The notes below the pieces were generated by a model that was given only the letters and a program-made list of their open reading frames with translations, searched no databases and had not been told where the DNA came from. Position numbers and translations under genes: made by a program. Positions 11,433-23,606 of a DNA stretch of 64,000 nucleotides are shown here, one piece after another. Location: the NCBI GenBank assembly GCA_946811185.2, contig OX328099.1, forward strand, positions 22,533,859 through 22,597,858, given 5' to 3'. Every line of letters starts with the position of its first letter. Within the stretch, counting starts at the first letter, position 1. The DNA is from Hippopus hippopus. Its lineage: Eukaryota; Mollusca; Bivalvia; Cardiida; Cardiidae.

Positions 11433-11689
11433 CATTTCTCTTGTTGCATGTCATTATCTAACATTAAAGTGCTGTCAAGTATAAATCATCAAATAGTGCT
11501 AAATTTACGTTATTAGCTTTTAAATCCTCCCATAATAATCATATTGCCGAATTTGTTTTAGAATTTCATCAGATTTAAGATTGCTTGCTTTTTGTATCTT
11601 TTTCTCTTTTTTTGTCTTATTTGTTGTAGTGGCTGATGGCCAGAGCCCATATTCTTGAAAAATAGAAATGTATTTTACCTTCAGAACAA

Positions 11690-12071
11690 CTCACTGACCT
11701 TTTGCAGATGGTGTAGATGAAGATTAGACTGCACAAACATGCAATCTGATCTTTGATTTACACTGGCCTATATGGAGATGTTTTTCTCCACAAAATTAGT
11801 TGAAATAACATTCAGTGTTTTTACTATTGGCTTGAAAGTTTTATTTAACTTATGTAGCAGGTTAACTCTTTCGCTACTAAATAAATCAGTTACACTATTT
11901 CAAAGGCCTCTAATATACCTTCGCTGCAAGATGAACCACTTTGGTCATAATCTAAAATAAAGTAGTGGACAGTGTAGATCAGAGATCAGACTGCACATTC
12001 TGTGCAGTCTGATCTTGATCTACACTATCCACAAAAGCTTTTTGTTTTGTCTACAGTAAGGAAAGAGTTAA
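11690..12071. mobile_element. Two adjoining family B MITEs
   Basis: The first ends GCAGGTTAA at 11865; the second starts TTAACTCTTTCGC at 11862 and ends AAAGAGTTAA at 12071, so they share TTAA 11862-11865. The second has a perfect core, AGATCAGACTGCACA facing TGTGCAGTCTGATCT. Confidence 0.75.
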
Positions 12072-12119
12072 GGGATAAGAATGATTTGTGAATATAGCCC
12101 TGATAACTTTTTCTCATTA

Positions 12120-12330
12120 AATTCCCAATAAACCCTTCACAAGATTCGAAAATTATTTGCAGGCAAATGTTACTCAAATGATGGGGTTTGTGTTTGAAAG
12201 GATAGAAATACTTGGTTGGAAAAAGAGAGAATGCTGATAACTAGCATTTTCTCTTCTCCCACCACATTTTCACTGGCTTTACCTTCATAGGGTATTTTAA
12301 AACACAGGATGGTATGAAGGACAGTTAAAG
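12120..12330 (+). mobile_element. Degraded family A MITE
   Basis: The core is at 12215-12260 (AGAGAATGCTGATAACTAGC), with GGCAAATGTTACTCAAATGATGG on the left arm; the right end is weak. Confidence 0.5.
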
Positions 12331-12597
12331 GAAGAGGTCCACAATAATTTGCATCTAGTCTTTTGAAAACTTCCACAATCTTTATTCGAAATTTTTGGTA
12401 AACAGTTGAAAAACAAAATATTCCGTGGCTTTTTGTTCATGCAGAATGCCCTTTTTCATGTTCTAGAGCTCTAAGGCTAAAGAAAAGTATTGTATGTGTG
12501 CTATTCTATTGGTTAGGTTAAAGTTTTGTTTGTATGTATACCATAATTCTACAAAACAGAATTTACCTGTTGTTCATTAATTTGCCATCGTAGTTTA

Positions 12598-14919
12598 TTA
12601 GCTCCACTGGCCGAAGGCCAGCGGGCTTATGTCCTGGCCCGGTGTCCGTCATGTGTCCATGCGTGCGTGCATCCGTGCGTGCGTGCGTGCGTTAACTTTT
12701 TTTTTAAACTTCTTCTTCTCTGAAACTACCTATCCAAATTTGATGAAACTTCACAGAAATGATCCTGCCATGGTCCTCTTTAGAATTTCTTGAAAGAATT
12801 TGATTCCTTCAAAAATTGTGGTTGCCATGGCAACAAAACTGAAAAAAATTGAACATCTTTGAAAATCTTCTTGTCTGAAACCATAAGGCCCAGGGCTACC
12901 AAATTTGGCATGTAGCTTTATCTAATGGACCTCTATCAAATTCCTTCATATTATAGTCCTGGGGACAAAATTGGCTCTGCCCCGGGGATCACAAGTTTAA
13001 CATGGGCTTATATAGTGACTGTAATTTAAAATAGTAATCAAGGGAAATAACTCTTGTTATACAAGATCAGAAATTTTCAAATAGGGGGGCTGGTCCCCAT
13101 CATCTTCAGAAAAAGGGGGGCATGTCCTCCCTTTCAAGCGTAAAGAGGGAGGACAAATTTCATGGGAGTTCCCATAATGTGGTAAAGGGTTAATGTATTA
13201 TTTGTTTTTGTCTTTGGAAAAATAATAATAATTATATCCATAAAAGGGTTGTTATATTCTAGTCTTCTTTGTTAAGATGAATGTCTTGTAACTTCTTCTT
13301 CAACACTTGTTACAGTATAATCACTGTAAGGTAAGAAGACTAACCCCCATCCTACCCTATCTATCCTACGTTGTTCAATATTTTCATTTCATAAATTCAA
13401 CGAAATTTTTACCTCAGTGTTAGACTGAGATTTCAGCTTCCATCTTTTGTTTTATACAGATAGTTATTTAAACTTACTGCTTAAATTCACTACAAAAGCC
13501 GAAAAGACAGTCTGAAGTGCCTCTGATCAGACGATGTCAGATAGACATTTTGTTGTGTCATGGGTTTTCGCGGTTTTTTTTTTTTTTGCATCGATCTTTT
13601 TTCATGTCAATTAATTCTTTTTAAAGTATTTCCACATGATATTGCAAGAATTTGTCAATAAGAGTTACAGGTCACTTCAAAACTTCATTTTTCCCTAGAT
13701 CAGTGGAATGACATCATCTCGCTTTTCATTACACGCCAGGACGTTAGGTTGTGATAAACGGTGACGTGTGGTCCGTCATACTTAATTAATACTCACTGTT
13801 TATGACGGAGTTATTTTCTTTCAAGAATTTTGTAGCCTTAAGACATCACTTGTTGCCAGCAGATTCGCCAGTGCGTCATTTTTGGACACAATTTTCCTAA
13901 ATTGTCGCATTCGGTGATCGACAGCGCGGGCCCTGCAGTGAGGCTTTTCGTCTGCATAACACAGATGACAAAGTGTCTATTGATATGATCAAAATAACCC
14001 GACAGTCCACGATTAAAGTTTACGGTTTTAAGTTTCGAATGATAATTTGGGTGACCATGCAAATCTCGTTTCATTTTATCCCCCCCCCCCCGTCTCGTTT
14101 TTTCTCTCCTTTTCCCCAATTATGGTGTGCACGATCATGCCATTTTTGCGGGCTAGTTCGTTTTAGTGCGGGATTTGGTGCGCAAACAAATTTCCTTTTC
14201 GTGGGATTTTTTACTTTGATGCGGGATTTCGGCAGTCCCGCACTCTAGATGCAACTCTGCAAGATAAAGTTTGTTACTATTTACCTCCCTTGATTATCAC
14301 ACTGCACTTATACATTATTGGAGTTTGGTATTCAAGTTTTTTGGAGAGGAAATGTTCTGTTTTAAGGGAGAGTGATCTATTTTGATGCTAATCGTTAAAC
14401 TCACATGAATGGAATGTTTAATTTAAAGTAAGGTTTCTATCACTCAAATTTTTTCAGAACTTTACCTTTCATGCTAATGAACAAACCTGCTTGTATTTAC
14501 TGACATTATCTTTGCATTTAAAAAGATATGACTGTTTTTGTTTGGCTGGCAGGGTGGAGGTTATATTTTTAAAGTAAGTTTATTACCATACAGACTTTTT
14601 ATGCTGTATGTCTCTGTCAGTGCCAATTAAGCGCATGATACGTTAATTTTACTCTTTAAGAAATGACAATTTTTTTTTTACTGTACCAAGTTTAAAGCCA
14701 TTGCAAAAAGACAAATTGAATGTAGCTTAAATGACTATTTCTGTCTTTGATAGGTTAGGAAACCTTGTGGGAAAAGGAGAAAATACTGGCTGACAACATG
14801 TTGTCCTTTTCTCACAATGTTTTTGAAAGCCTTCTCTGTCAGGGTCATTAACACTTCGGTTTGCGTGGTAAAGGGTTAAAAAGCCAGTGGAGTGATACAG
14901 GGCCATCATGGCCCTCTTG
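12598..14919 (+). mobile_element. Family C (Helentron-like) element, interrupted copy
   Basis: The 5' end TTAGCTCCACTGGCC is followed by a stem-loop (GGCCGAAGGCC); the 3' end has the inverted subterminal repeat CCAGTGGAG, then the stem-loop GGGCCATCATGGCCC and TCTTG before a T run. The uninterrupted relative on the opposite strand at 54475-55545 shows that 13072-14255 is an insertion (see findings). A family A MITE at about 14745-14880 is part of the element, since the relative has it too. Confidence 0.7.
13072..14255 (+). repeat. Insertion block X inside the family C element
   Basis: It is not present in the relative at 54475-55545. Its part 13390-14000 is homologous to 55620-56090, sharing TGAAGTGCCTCTGATC, TGTCATGGGTTTTC and TGTGATAAAC at equal spacing. 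CAAGAT-like bases occur at both borders. It contains a leftover family A end (GTGGTAAAGGGTTAA, about 13178-13192). No coding sequence is convincing. Confidence 0.6.
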
Positions 14920-15064
14920 TTTTTTTTTTTTATCTAGGGCAAGGGCGTAGCGCATATAAAACTCAATACACAAGTGCACTATGTATAAATGGGAAGATGA
15001 GTTTCATTACTTTAGAGAATGTCTTTAACATTGATAATTCTTAACTGAACAATCTCATATTTTG

Positions 15065-15275
15065 ACGCCCTAAAAGGAAGAGGACCTTAGAAAACACTTG
15101 GAAAAGGAGAAAATGCTGGTAACCAGCACTTTCTCCTTTTCCCACAGCATTTTTTATCCTAATCCTTTCAAAGACAAATTTCATTATTTGAGCCATATTT
15201 GTCTTCAGCAGATGCTTTCAATATGGACAAATCTATAATTTTGTTAAGTCCAATTCGAAGTGCGTAATAATTCTA
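15065..15275 (-). mobile_element. Family A MITE
   Basis: Good core at 15095-15150 (GGAGAAAATGCTGGTAACCA); left end eroded (CCCTAAAAGGAAGAGG). Confidence 0.6.
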
Positions 15276-15299
15276 AAGACCTGGTTACTACTCTCTAGA

Positions 15300-15571
15300 G
15301 GATTAAAAACCTACTATATGACAAGATTTTTGACTTGCCAAAATTGAAAGAAAATGTAGACAAATCAAAGTGCCCCAAAATGATGAGATGTATCTTTGAA
15401 GTAAAAGTATTGAGCGGTACAGAAAAGCTGTCACCAGTGTTTTCTTTTTTTTTTACCCACAATGTTTTCAAAAGCCTCTTTCCTCAGGGTCTTTAAAACA
15501 TTGGAAAGTGTATTAAAGGGTTAAAGTGTGTTTTAAAACATTGGAAAGTGTATTAAAGGGTTAAAGTGTGT
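15300..15571 (+). mobile_element. Family A MITE with 40-bp tandem duplication of its end
   Basis: The left arm is CTTGCCAAAATTGAAAG. At the right, the block TTAAAACATTGGAAAGTG through GGGTTAAAGTGTG occurs twice in a row, exact copies about 40 bp long. Confidence 0.65.
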
Positions 15572-15904
15572 TTTAACCAATCACTTTCCAAATATTCATA
15601 AGGTAATGCAAGAATATTGATGACCAATGTGTAAATTTTGTGATGTAAGAACAGCATGTTAGTAAATGTAATGACACAATGTTTGTATCATAGATGATTA
15701 TTATTAATAATTATAGAAATATTGTGGGGAAAAAACCTTCTATGTCATACTTTTTATCATTTATTTGTACAAGGCCTATTTCTTTGTGCATTGTAATAGA
15801 TTGTAATTGCTGTGCAATATGATATTTATACAGTCGAACCTGTCATTAAGACTGCCTGTTTTAACCAAATTCCATATCCCTTAAAAATACTTAATCGAAT
15901 TTGC

Positions 15905-16215
15905 TTGACCTCTTTGCCAAACAATCACATTTTACCGACTCAAGGAGGAAGCCTTTTGAAAAAATTGTTGGCAAAAGAGAAAATGTTGGTATCCAGCATT
16001 TTCTCTTTTTCCGACAAGGTTTTCCATCAATTCACAATTTCCTTAGTTTGAGCACCATTTGATGTGACAAATTTATTGCAGCTGAGGTGATAGAAATTGG
16101 CTTTGAAAGGGTAGAAAACATCGTAGTTAAGGGAGAAAATGCTGGTCATCAAAATGTTTTCCAAAGCTGTCTTCGTCAAAGTCACGAAAACTTGGGATTT
16201 TGCGGTAAAGAGTTA
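15905..16215. mobile_element. Two broken family A MITEs
   Basis: The cores are at 15960-16015 and 16110-16150; the second lacks one core arm and ends TTTGCGGTAAAGAGTTA. Confidence 0.55.
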
Positions 16216-16502
16216 GAAGGCTACGTGCCATTAGAGACATTTTTCTGCACTTCTCGTTTTGACGATTGTTATGTAGAAAAGCAGCCAGTGACTTGGGAGG
16301 AATATTGTGCAAACTACTAGGTGCACTGGTGGCTGCTATGTAACTGAATAGTATTGAAAACGGCGATATACACCATACTATTGCCTACTTCATTTAACCT
16401 GATCCTGACCTTTATGCTGAATATATAAGTAGGCATATAAATAGAACTCTATTATTTGGGAAGTTATACACACACGGGAAGGTATTATATACACAGGTAA
16501 GC

Positions 16503-16650
16503 AATTTACCCTTAGCCTACTAAGCACAACACAAGGCGCTTTTGGGGTCAGTGTAGATCAAGATCACACTGCACAGAACATGCTGTCTGATCTCGGATCT
16601 ACACTGTCCAATGAGGAAATATTTTCCCCAAAAAATCACTTCGAAATGGG
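16503..16650. mobile_element. Family B MITE
   Basis: TTTACCCTTAGCCTACTAAG start; core CAAGATCACACTGCACAG facing CTGTCTGATCTCGGATCTAC. Confidence 0.6.
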
Positions 16651-17151
16651 ACATATGCTGAGCGATGCCGAGCGTAAAAATAGAATATGAATTTATGTAA
16701 ATGATGTTGACCTGGGTCAGGTTAAGTGAAGTAGGTAATATCAATCAATCAATCATACTTGTCTTTATTGTCTCTTCTGACAGGTTTGACTGTATTTATA
16801 TTTTAAAGTTTAGAAAATATGAACAAATATTACACCCATTTTCTTCCTTATTTGAGACTGTTAATCCTTAGTGGTGAATAAACCTTACAGCCATTCTCGG
16901 TTAAGTACCAATACCAAGCAAAGCAGAACAGCATAGATCAAAGATCCTGATCTACATTGGCTGTGAATGTATATTCAGTTGTGAAAGGTGCTTTTAGGGT
17001 TAAAGTTTCTCGTAGAAGGTTTACTGTCTTGTATTTCAAGATGAACACATCTAAGGCAGATACTGAAATGTCTGTCAGAATTTTGAATAAAGTTAAAAGT
17101 TTCCTATACTTACTTCATTCACTGCAGATACTGTGGTAGTTCTAATGAATG

Positions 17152-17376
17152 TTAACCCTTTACCACACAATACCGATTTTTAATGACCCAAACAGAGAAG
17201 GCTTTGGAAAACATTATGGGAAAAGGAGAAAATGCTGGTAACCAGTATGTTCTCCTTTGCCCACAATATTTTCAGCCCTTCCATTACAAATACTGTCTGA
17301 GCCACATTTAATTTTTTGTATCCAAAGGCTTTCAGATTGGGTGAGTCTACACTTTTGCTGTGTGGTAAAGAGTAAA
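17152..17376 (-). mobile_element. Family A MITE, near complete
   Basis: It begins TTAACCCTTTACCACACAAT and ends TGTGTGGTAAAGAGTAAA, with a hairpin core (GGGAAAAGGAGAAAATGCTG). Confidence 0.78.
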
Positions 17377-17469
17377 GGACGCCATACTCAATTTGTCATC
17401 TGGAATTGCTTTTAATTGGGACAGATATAAGATTTTGTTTCCTGGTAAAGTGTTTAAGCACCGTTCAAA

Positions 17470-17595
17470 ACTTAAATTGCCTTTGAGGCCAGTGAAGATC
17501 AAGGTCAGACTTCATTAAAAGTGCAGTCTAATCAGTGATCTTCTGTGTCTGCTCTAATGTCCGAGTCATTTTTAAGAAAAACATTTTTATATTGC
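17470..17595. mobile_element. Family B MITE fragment
   Basis: AGTGAAGATCAAGGTCAGAC faces GTGCAGTCTAATCAGTGATC; ends unclear. Confidence 0.5.
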
Positions 17596-17657
17596 ACATA
17601 TTGGGGTCCAAGTTGTAGACTGAAGATGTCGGTTTGGTTTATTCGGCACGCGGAGGG

Positions 17658-17863
17658 TTAACCTTTTACCGACAAAATTTTAGCCTTGTCCAAATTGAAA
17701 GCATTTGCAGACAACAGTTTCAATGTGGCTCGAAAGGTGCAATTTTTCTTTGATAGGGTAGAAAACATTGTGGGAAAAGGAGAAAATTCCGTTTCGCACA
17801 ATGCTTTCAAAAGGCTTCTTTGCCAAGGTCGTTAAAAGTCGGGATTGTGTGGTAAAGAGTTAA
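17658..17863 (+). mobile_element. Family A MITE lacking half its hairpin
   Basis: It begins TTAACCTTTTACCGACAAAA and ends GTGTGGTAAAGAGTTAA. The right core arm is deleted (GAGAAAATTCCGTTTCGC). Confidence 0.72.
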
Positions 17864-17934
17864 AAAGTGCTTTGTCTTTGTATTTATTGTACCTGTTGAT
17901 GATGTGTCTAAAGACTAAAAATGTGCTTGTCTAA

Positions 17935-18065
17935 ACACTAAAAATGTGCTGCATGGCCCAGTGCTGAGGTGTTGGATTCAAAATCTGAAACATCCATGTT
18001 CGATTTTTGTTCAGATGAACCTGATTTTTGGTGGTGATGTCTTAGGGTAAGAAACTTGAGAGCCT
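17935..18065 (+). mobile_element. tRNA-like SINE fragment
   Basis: TGGCCCAGTGCTGAGG and CATGTTCGATTTTTG are spaced like boxes A and B of a tRNA-derived SINE head; the rest is diverged. Confidence 0.4.
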
Positions 18066-18149
18066 CAGCCAAATAAATACTGGTGAAGCCAAAGATACAT
18101 AAAATAAGTTGTTGAAACAATGTTGAAAGTGACATAAAGCAGCTATAAA

Positions 18150-18375
18150 TTTAACCCTGTTCCAGACAACATAATTATAGATATATTAGTCTATATTGTA
18201 AGATGTCAAATTGAATGTGGCTGAAATGATGTGATTTGTCTTTGGAAGGTTAGAAAATGTTGTTGGAAAAGGAGAAGATGCTGGTTACCAGAATTTTCAC
18301 CTTTTCCCTTAATATTTACAAAAATCCTTTTTGTCAGGGTCGCAAAAAAACAGGATTGTTTGGTAAAGGTTTAAA
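18150..18375 (+). mobile_element. Degraded family A MITE
   Basis: It starts TTTAACCCTGTTCCAGACAA and ends TTTGGTAAAGGTTTAA; core present with several mismatches. Confidence 0.6.
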
Positions 18376-18681
18376 ATGAAATAGGGCAAGGCCTGTAGCC
18401 TAGGTCAAAGAGTTGTTTGATTATCATACTCATTTGTTATGCAGCTTTGTGCATGATAAGAGAAATAAAATCACATGTAGATTTGACCAAGAATTGTTCT
18501 GATGTTTTTTTTTTTACACCCCCCGCAAAACGAATGTTTTTGGGGGTATAGTGGAATCAGCCTGTGTGTCTGTTTGTCTGCCTGTGTGTCTGTCTGTGTA
18601 CAAATAATTGCCTGTTTCTGTCAAAGCACTGGCAGGGGTATTAAGTCACATTCAGTGACAGCTCTGTAGTTTTTTTTGTTT

Positions 18682-19479
18682 TTAACCTTTAGGCTGCTAA
18701 GCGTGACTCGCCATTTGCGGACAGAGTAGATCAAGATCAGACTGCACAGAACATGCAGTCTGATCTTTGATCTGCACTGTCCGATAAGGAGATGTCTTTC
18801 CTAAAAGAATACCATTGAAATAGCAAAACTTGCAATTTTTAGCTCCACTGGCCAAAGGCCAGCAAGCTATTGTCATGGTGTTGTGTCCGTCCGTCCGTGC
18901 GTGCGTCCGTAAACTTTTTCTTTAAAAAACTTCTCCTCAGAAACTACTGACTGGATTTTTACCAAATTTCACAGGAATGTTCCTTTGGTGGTCCTCTTTC
19001 AAATTCCTTCAAATAATTGTGTTCCATGAAGAATTCTGGTTGCCATGGCAACCAAAGTAAAAAACCTTTAAAAATCTTCTCCTCCCAAACCGCTATTTGG
19101 ATAGCATTATTATTTCGCAGGAATGTTCCTTAGATACAGGTTTACAGAATTCCTTAAAAAAAAAAAGATCTGTCAAAAAATATGGCTTTTATGGGAGACT
19201 CATTTTCCTTTTATGGTATAAAGTAAAATCTTTGAAAAATTTCTTCTCTAAAACTATTCATTGGATTTCATTGTTGTTTTGCAGGTAAGTTCCTATGGTG
19301 GTTGTCTACCAAATTGTTTCTTCAGTGAGCTAAAATGCAGGATTGAATGGTAATTGTTAAAAACTTCCTTTCGCCATTATAGAAATATCAGGCCTGTGGA
19401 GCGATACAGGCGCTCAAGCGCCTCTAGTTGCTATTGGCTTGAAGGTTTAATTTCATTTATTTAGCAGGATAAGGGTTAA
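18682..19479. mobile_element. Family B MITE split by a family C element
   Basis: It begins TTAACCTTTAGGCTGCTAAG and ends TTTAGCAGGATAAGGGTTAA; perfect core AGATCAGACTGCACAG facing TGCAGTCTGATC. The family C element 18840-19427 interrupts it; the flanking halves join to a normal family B layout. Confidence 0.72.
18840..19427 (+). mobile_element. Family C element inserted in family B
   Basis: The 5' end AGCTCCACTGGCC with loop GGCCAAAGGCC; then the G/C-rich CCGTCCGTGCGTG stretch; the 3' end GGCCTGTGGAGCGA, stem-loop GGCGCTCAAGCGCC and TCTAG. GCTCCAC and GTGGAGC form the subterminal inverted repeat. Confidence 0.7.
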
Positions 19480-20034
19480 ACAGCTTAGGCCCAGTAGCTC
19501 ATTAATGTACAGGTCTTCAAACCCAGGGGTCCCTGGTGCATTTTCCAGTGTGGGCAAATTGTTCAGAGGATAGATGATAAGTCATTGCAAAAGGATTCAT
19601 TCCTCCCTCATCAATGACCACTGTATTGACGAGGGGACCTATGCGGCTCTGTATTTAAGGCTATGGATTCCATTTTGTCTCATGACAATGGGTTTTTGAG
19701 CAAGTGTTCATGGGCTAGGCCTCAGAGCCCTAGTCTGCAGGGGCATGCAAATCGAATGGAAGGTAGGAACAAGTAGGCAGACAGACTGCGAGCAATATCT
19801 CATGACAAGCACTATTGTGTAGACAAGATAATGAATAACAGGAAAACAGAAATCATGGCATGACATAAGCTCATCTGGCCATCTGCAGGCAAGGATAAAA
19901 ACAAGCATATACTGTGTTGTATAGAAATTCCACCACTAATGGAATACAACATACAAATAGAACCAAAGGAAGAAGTGAGCAGACAAACAGGGTGATCAAC
20001 ATAGCTGTCCCTGAGTGTGATCATCCAAATAAAT

Positions 20035-20323
20035 ATGTTATTTCGTTGAAATGATATCCCCTGCCGAAAAATACCTTTTTTGATGGAAAGATATGAGGTA
20101 TTGTAAATGTGGCCTTTGTGTATATTGTGCCATTATAACATTATACATTAAGCCCCCTTTTACCATGACATGGTATTTCATTAAATAAAACAAATAATGA
20201 TTGTTTTTGGCTTATATTAAACAATATAAAGTCTCATAAAATTTTGCTCAGTAATTAAAAAGATACTTGTCTATAACGAAAATATACATCAAGCCCCCTT
20301 CTTCCATGACACTGCATAAAAAA
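20035..20323. repeat. Dispersed repeat with AAGCCCCCTT motifs
   Basis: It shares GTTGAAATGATATCCCC, AAAATACCTTTTTTGAT and ATACATCAAGCCCCCTT with 27225-27356 plus 28648-28870. Confidence 0.65.
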
Positions 20324-22922
20324 CAAGACGGCCATCATGGCCCTGAAGTCGCTCACCTGAGCCTTTTGATCAAACATGACCCATTTCCAGTCTCTTCCGA
20401 GATATTAAGACAAACATTCTGACAAACACTCATTAGTATTGGACATACAAATATGGCCTCAAGAGTGTATACAAGCTTTTTCTAGAATTTGTCTCAGTGG
20501 CCTACTTTTAAGCTCACTACTGTCTATTTTCAAACATGTAGAAATTATCCAGGCAAACATCAGCCCATTCAACAGCAGAGCTAAAGCAAGAGTACCGCCT
20601 TTGGGTACCAACTCTAAGCTGTTGTTGCTTTTCAAGTGAACATTCTTTGTAAATAAAGTGGCATAATTATGCCACAAATATTTTGAGGAATACCTGCACT
20701 TCTGATATTGGTTCCCCTTTTGACAATAATCAACCAGCTCAAGTTTGAAGTGAATAAGATATCTTCAGTAATGACAGAGATATCAGACAAAGTGAAAGTT
20801 TTTGTACCATGATGACTCGTTCAGGGCTTTGACAATACTTAAACACTCTCTTTGAAACAAGAGGGCCATGATGGCCCTTAAGTCGCTCACCTGAGCCTTT
20901 TGATCAAACATGACCCATTTCCAATCTCTTCAGAGATATTAAGACAAACACTCTGACAAACACACATTAGTATTGGGCTTACAAATATGGCCTCTAGAGT
21001 GCACACAAGCTTTTTCTAGAATTTGTCTCAGCGGCCTACTTGACATGTAGAAATAATCCAGACATACATTCCGACAAAATTTCACGAGTATTTGGGAGAA
21101 AATGTAGCCTGTAGGGTGTACAAAAGGTTTTTCCGAGATTTGACCTAGTAACCTAGTTTTTTATCGAACATGATCCATATTCATACTAGTCTAAGATATT
21201 ATCAAGACAAACATTCAAAGCAAATTTCAAGATTATTGGACTGAAAATGTGGCCCCTAGAGCGTACACACGGTTTTTCAAGGATGAAACTTGGTGACCTA
21301 GTTTTTATTCCACGTGACCCATTTTCAAACTCATGCAAGGTATCATCAAGACAAACATTCTAACATATTGGACTGTAATTATAGTACAAAAGGTTTTTCC
21401 CAGATTTGACCTTGTGACCTAGTTTTTTATTCAACATGACCCATTTTCATACTAGTCCAAGAAATTATCAAGACAAACATTCTGACCGAATTTCAAGATT
21501 ATTGGACTAAAACTGTGGCCTCTAGAGCTTACATAAGGTTTTTCTAAGATTTGACCTGGTGACCTAGTTTTTGACCTGACATGACCAATTTTCAAACTCA
21601 TCCAAGCTATCATCATGACAAACATTCTGACCAACTTTACAGATCATTGGACTGAAAATGTGGCTTCTGTAGCGTACACAAGGTTTTTCAAAGATTTGAC
21701 CTAGTGACCTAGATTTTGACCCCACATTGCCCACTTTCTAACTCGTCTGCAAAATTATCAAGACAAACATTCTGACCAAATTTCAAGAGTATTGGACAGA
21801 AAATGTGGCTTCTGGAGCATACACAAGGTTTTTTTAAGATTTGACCTAGTGACCTAGTTTTTGACCCAACATGGCCCATTTTCAAATTTATCAGAGATAT
21901 CATCAAGACAAACATTCTGACCAACTTTCAAGAGTATTGGACTGAAAATGTGGCCTCTAGAGAGTCCACAAGGTTTTTCTAAGCTTTGACCTGGTGACCT
22001 AGTTTTTGACCCCACATGGCCCACTTTCTAACTCGTCTGCGAAATTATCAAGACAAACATTCTGACCAACTTTCAAGAGTTTTGGACTGAAAATGTGGCC
22101 TCTAGAGCGTACACAAGGTTTTTCTAAGATTTGACCTGGTGACCTAGTTTTTGACCCGACATGGCCCATTTTCGAACTCGTCCGAGATATCATCAAGACA
22201 AACATTCTGATCAACTTTCAAGAGTACTGGACTGAAAATGTGGCCTCTAGAGCGTACACAAGGTTTTTCTAAGATTTGACCTGGTGACCTAATTTTTGAC
22301 CGAACATGTCCCATTTTCAAACTCATGTGAGATATCATCAAGACAAACACTCTGACAAACTTTCAAGAGTATTGGACTGAAAATATGGCCTCTAGAGCGT
22401 ACACAAGGTTTTTCTAAGATTTGACCTGGTGACCTAGTTTTTGACCCGGCATGGCCCATTTTCGAACTCGTCCGAGATATCATCAAGACAAACATTCTGA
22501 CCAACTTTCAAGAGTATTGGACAGAAAATGTGGCCTCTAGAGCGTACACAAAGTTTTTCTAAGATTTGACCTAGTCACCCGGCATGACCCATTTTCGAAC
22601 TCTTCCGAGATATCATCAAGGCAAATATTCTGACCAAGTTTCATGAGTATCGGACTGAAAATATGGCCTCTAGAGTTACGCAAGGTTTTTCTAAGATTTG
22701 ACCAAGTGACCTAGTTTTTGACCCGACATGACCCATTTTCGAACTCGTCCGCGATATCATCAAGGCAAACATTCTGACCAAGTTTCATGAGTATCGGACT
22801 GAAAATATGGCCTCTAGAGCATACACAAGGTAAAAAGTTGACAACGAACGACGCACGACGGACGCCAGATACAACACGATCACAATAGCTCACCATGAGC
22901 ACTTCGTGCTCAGGTGAGCTAA
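20324..22922 (-). mobile_element. Family C element with 145-bp tandem core
   Basis: The low-coordinate end is CAAGACGGCCATCATGGCC then TCGCTCACCTGAG; the high end is GAGCACTTCGTGCTC then AGGTGAGCTAA. GCTCACCTGAG and CTCAGGTGAGC are perfect inverted subterminal repeats. A second copy of the low end starts at 20858, so a partial element 20324-20857 abuts a complete one. The core from about 21060 to 22820 repeats a 145-bp unit (GACCTAGTTTTTGACC, CATCAAGACAAACATTCTGA, AAAATGTGGCCTCTAGAGC). Confidence 0.8.
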
Positions 22923-22934
22923 AAAGCCAAGCTA

Positions 22935-23168
22935 TTAACCCCTTACCACACAATCCCATGTCTCTACCATCTTGAAGACGAAGGCTTTTGGAAACATTGT
23001 GGGAATAGAAGAAAATGCTGGTAACCAGCATTTTTTCCTCTTCCCACAATGTTTTCAACCAATTTATCGACAGAAATCATCTTCTCTTCTGAGCTACATA
23101 CAATTTGTCATCTGCAAATGCTTTCAATCTGGTTGAGTCTGAAATCTTGCCATTTGGTACAAAGTTAA
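22935..23168 (-). mobile_element. Family A MITE
   Basis: TTAACCCCTTACCACACAAT start, TTTGGTACAAAGTTAA end, hairpin core with one bubble. Follows the family C element after 12 bases. Confidence 0.76.
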
Positions 23169-23365
23169 GCACATGCATACATTTGCACACCCATCCAGAC
23201 CAACTTCAAGAAAATTGACAGTAATATCTTTATAACTGTCATAAAAATTTAATTTAAAACTGACAAGCATACTGACAAGCATACATGTATATCTTTAAAT
23301 CAATGTTAAAACAGCAGTGGGAAATTTAGTAAAAGTCTGGCATACATGGCAGTTAGGAATAACCT

Positions 23366-23590
23366 TTCAACTCTTTACCAAACGACAAAATTTTGGACTA
23401 GACAATATTGAAAGCTTTTGCAGATGACAAATGAAGCTCAAAAGATGATTTCTGTCTTTGATAGAGCAGAAAACATTGTGGGAAAAGAAGAAAATGCTGG
23501 TTACCAGCATTTTCTTCTTTTCCCACAATGTTTTCAAAACCTTTCTCATTTAGTTTTGTGATAACTCGGGATTGCGTGGTAAAGGGTTAA
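23366..23590 (+). mobile_element. Family A MITE
   Basis: CAACTCTTTACCAAACGAC start, GCGTGGTAAAGGGTTAA end; core arms are AAGAAGAAAATGCTGG and its complement, nearly perfect. Confidence 0.78.
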
Positions 23591-23606
23591 AACAATACAT
23601 GTATCT

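Noticed and set aside
12640..12692. GTGCGTGC stretch as an independent microsatellite
   Set aside because: It occupies the same place in other family C elements (CCGTCCGTGCGTG), so it belongs to the element.
21709..22504. Five similar 71-residue open frames (MxRMFVLMIS...)
   Set aside because: They are units of the 145-bp tandem core of a family C element; the period is not a multiple of three and each has its own start by chance.
20858..22922. CRISPR array or prokaryotic repeat
   Set aside because: Units are directly adjacent without spacers, are 145 bp long, and lie in a spliced animal genome.
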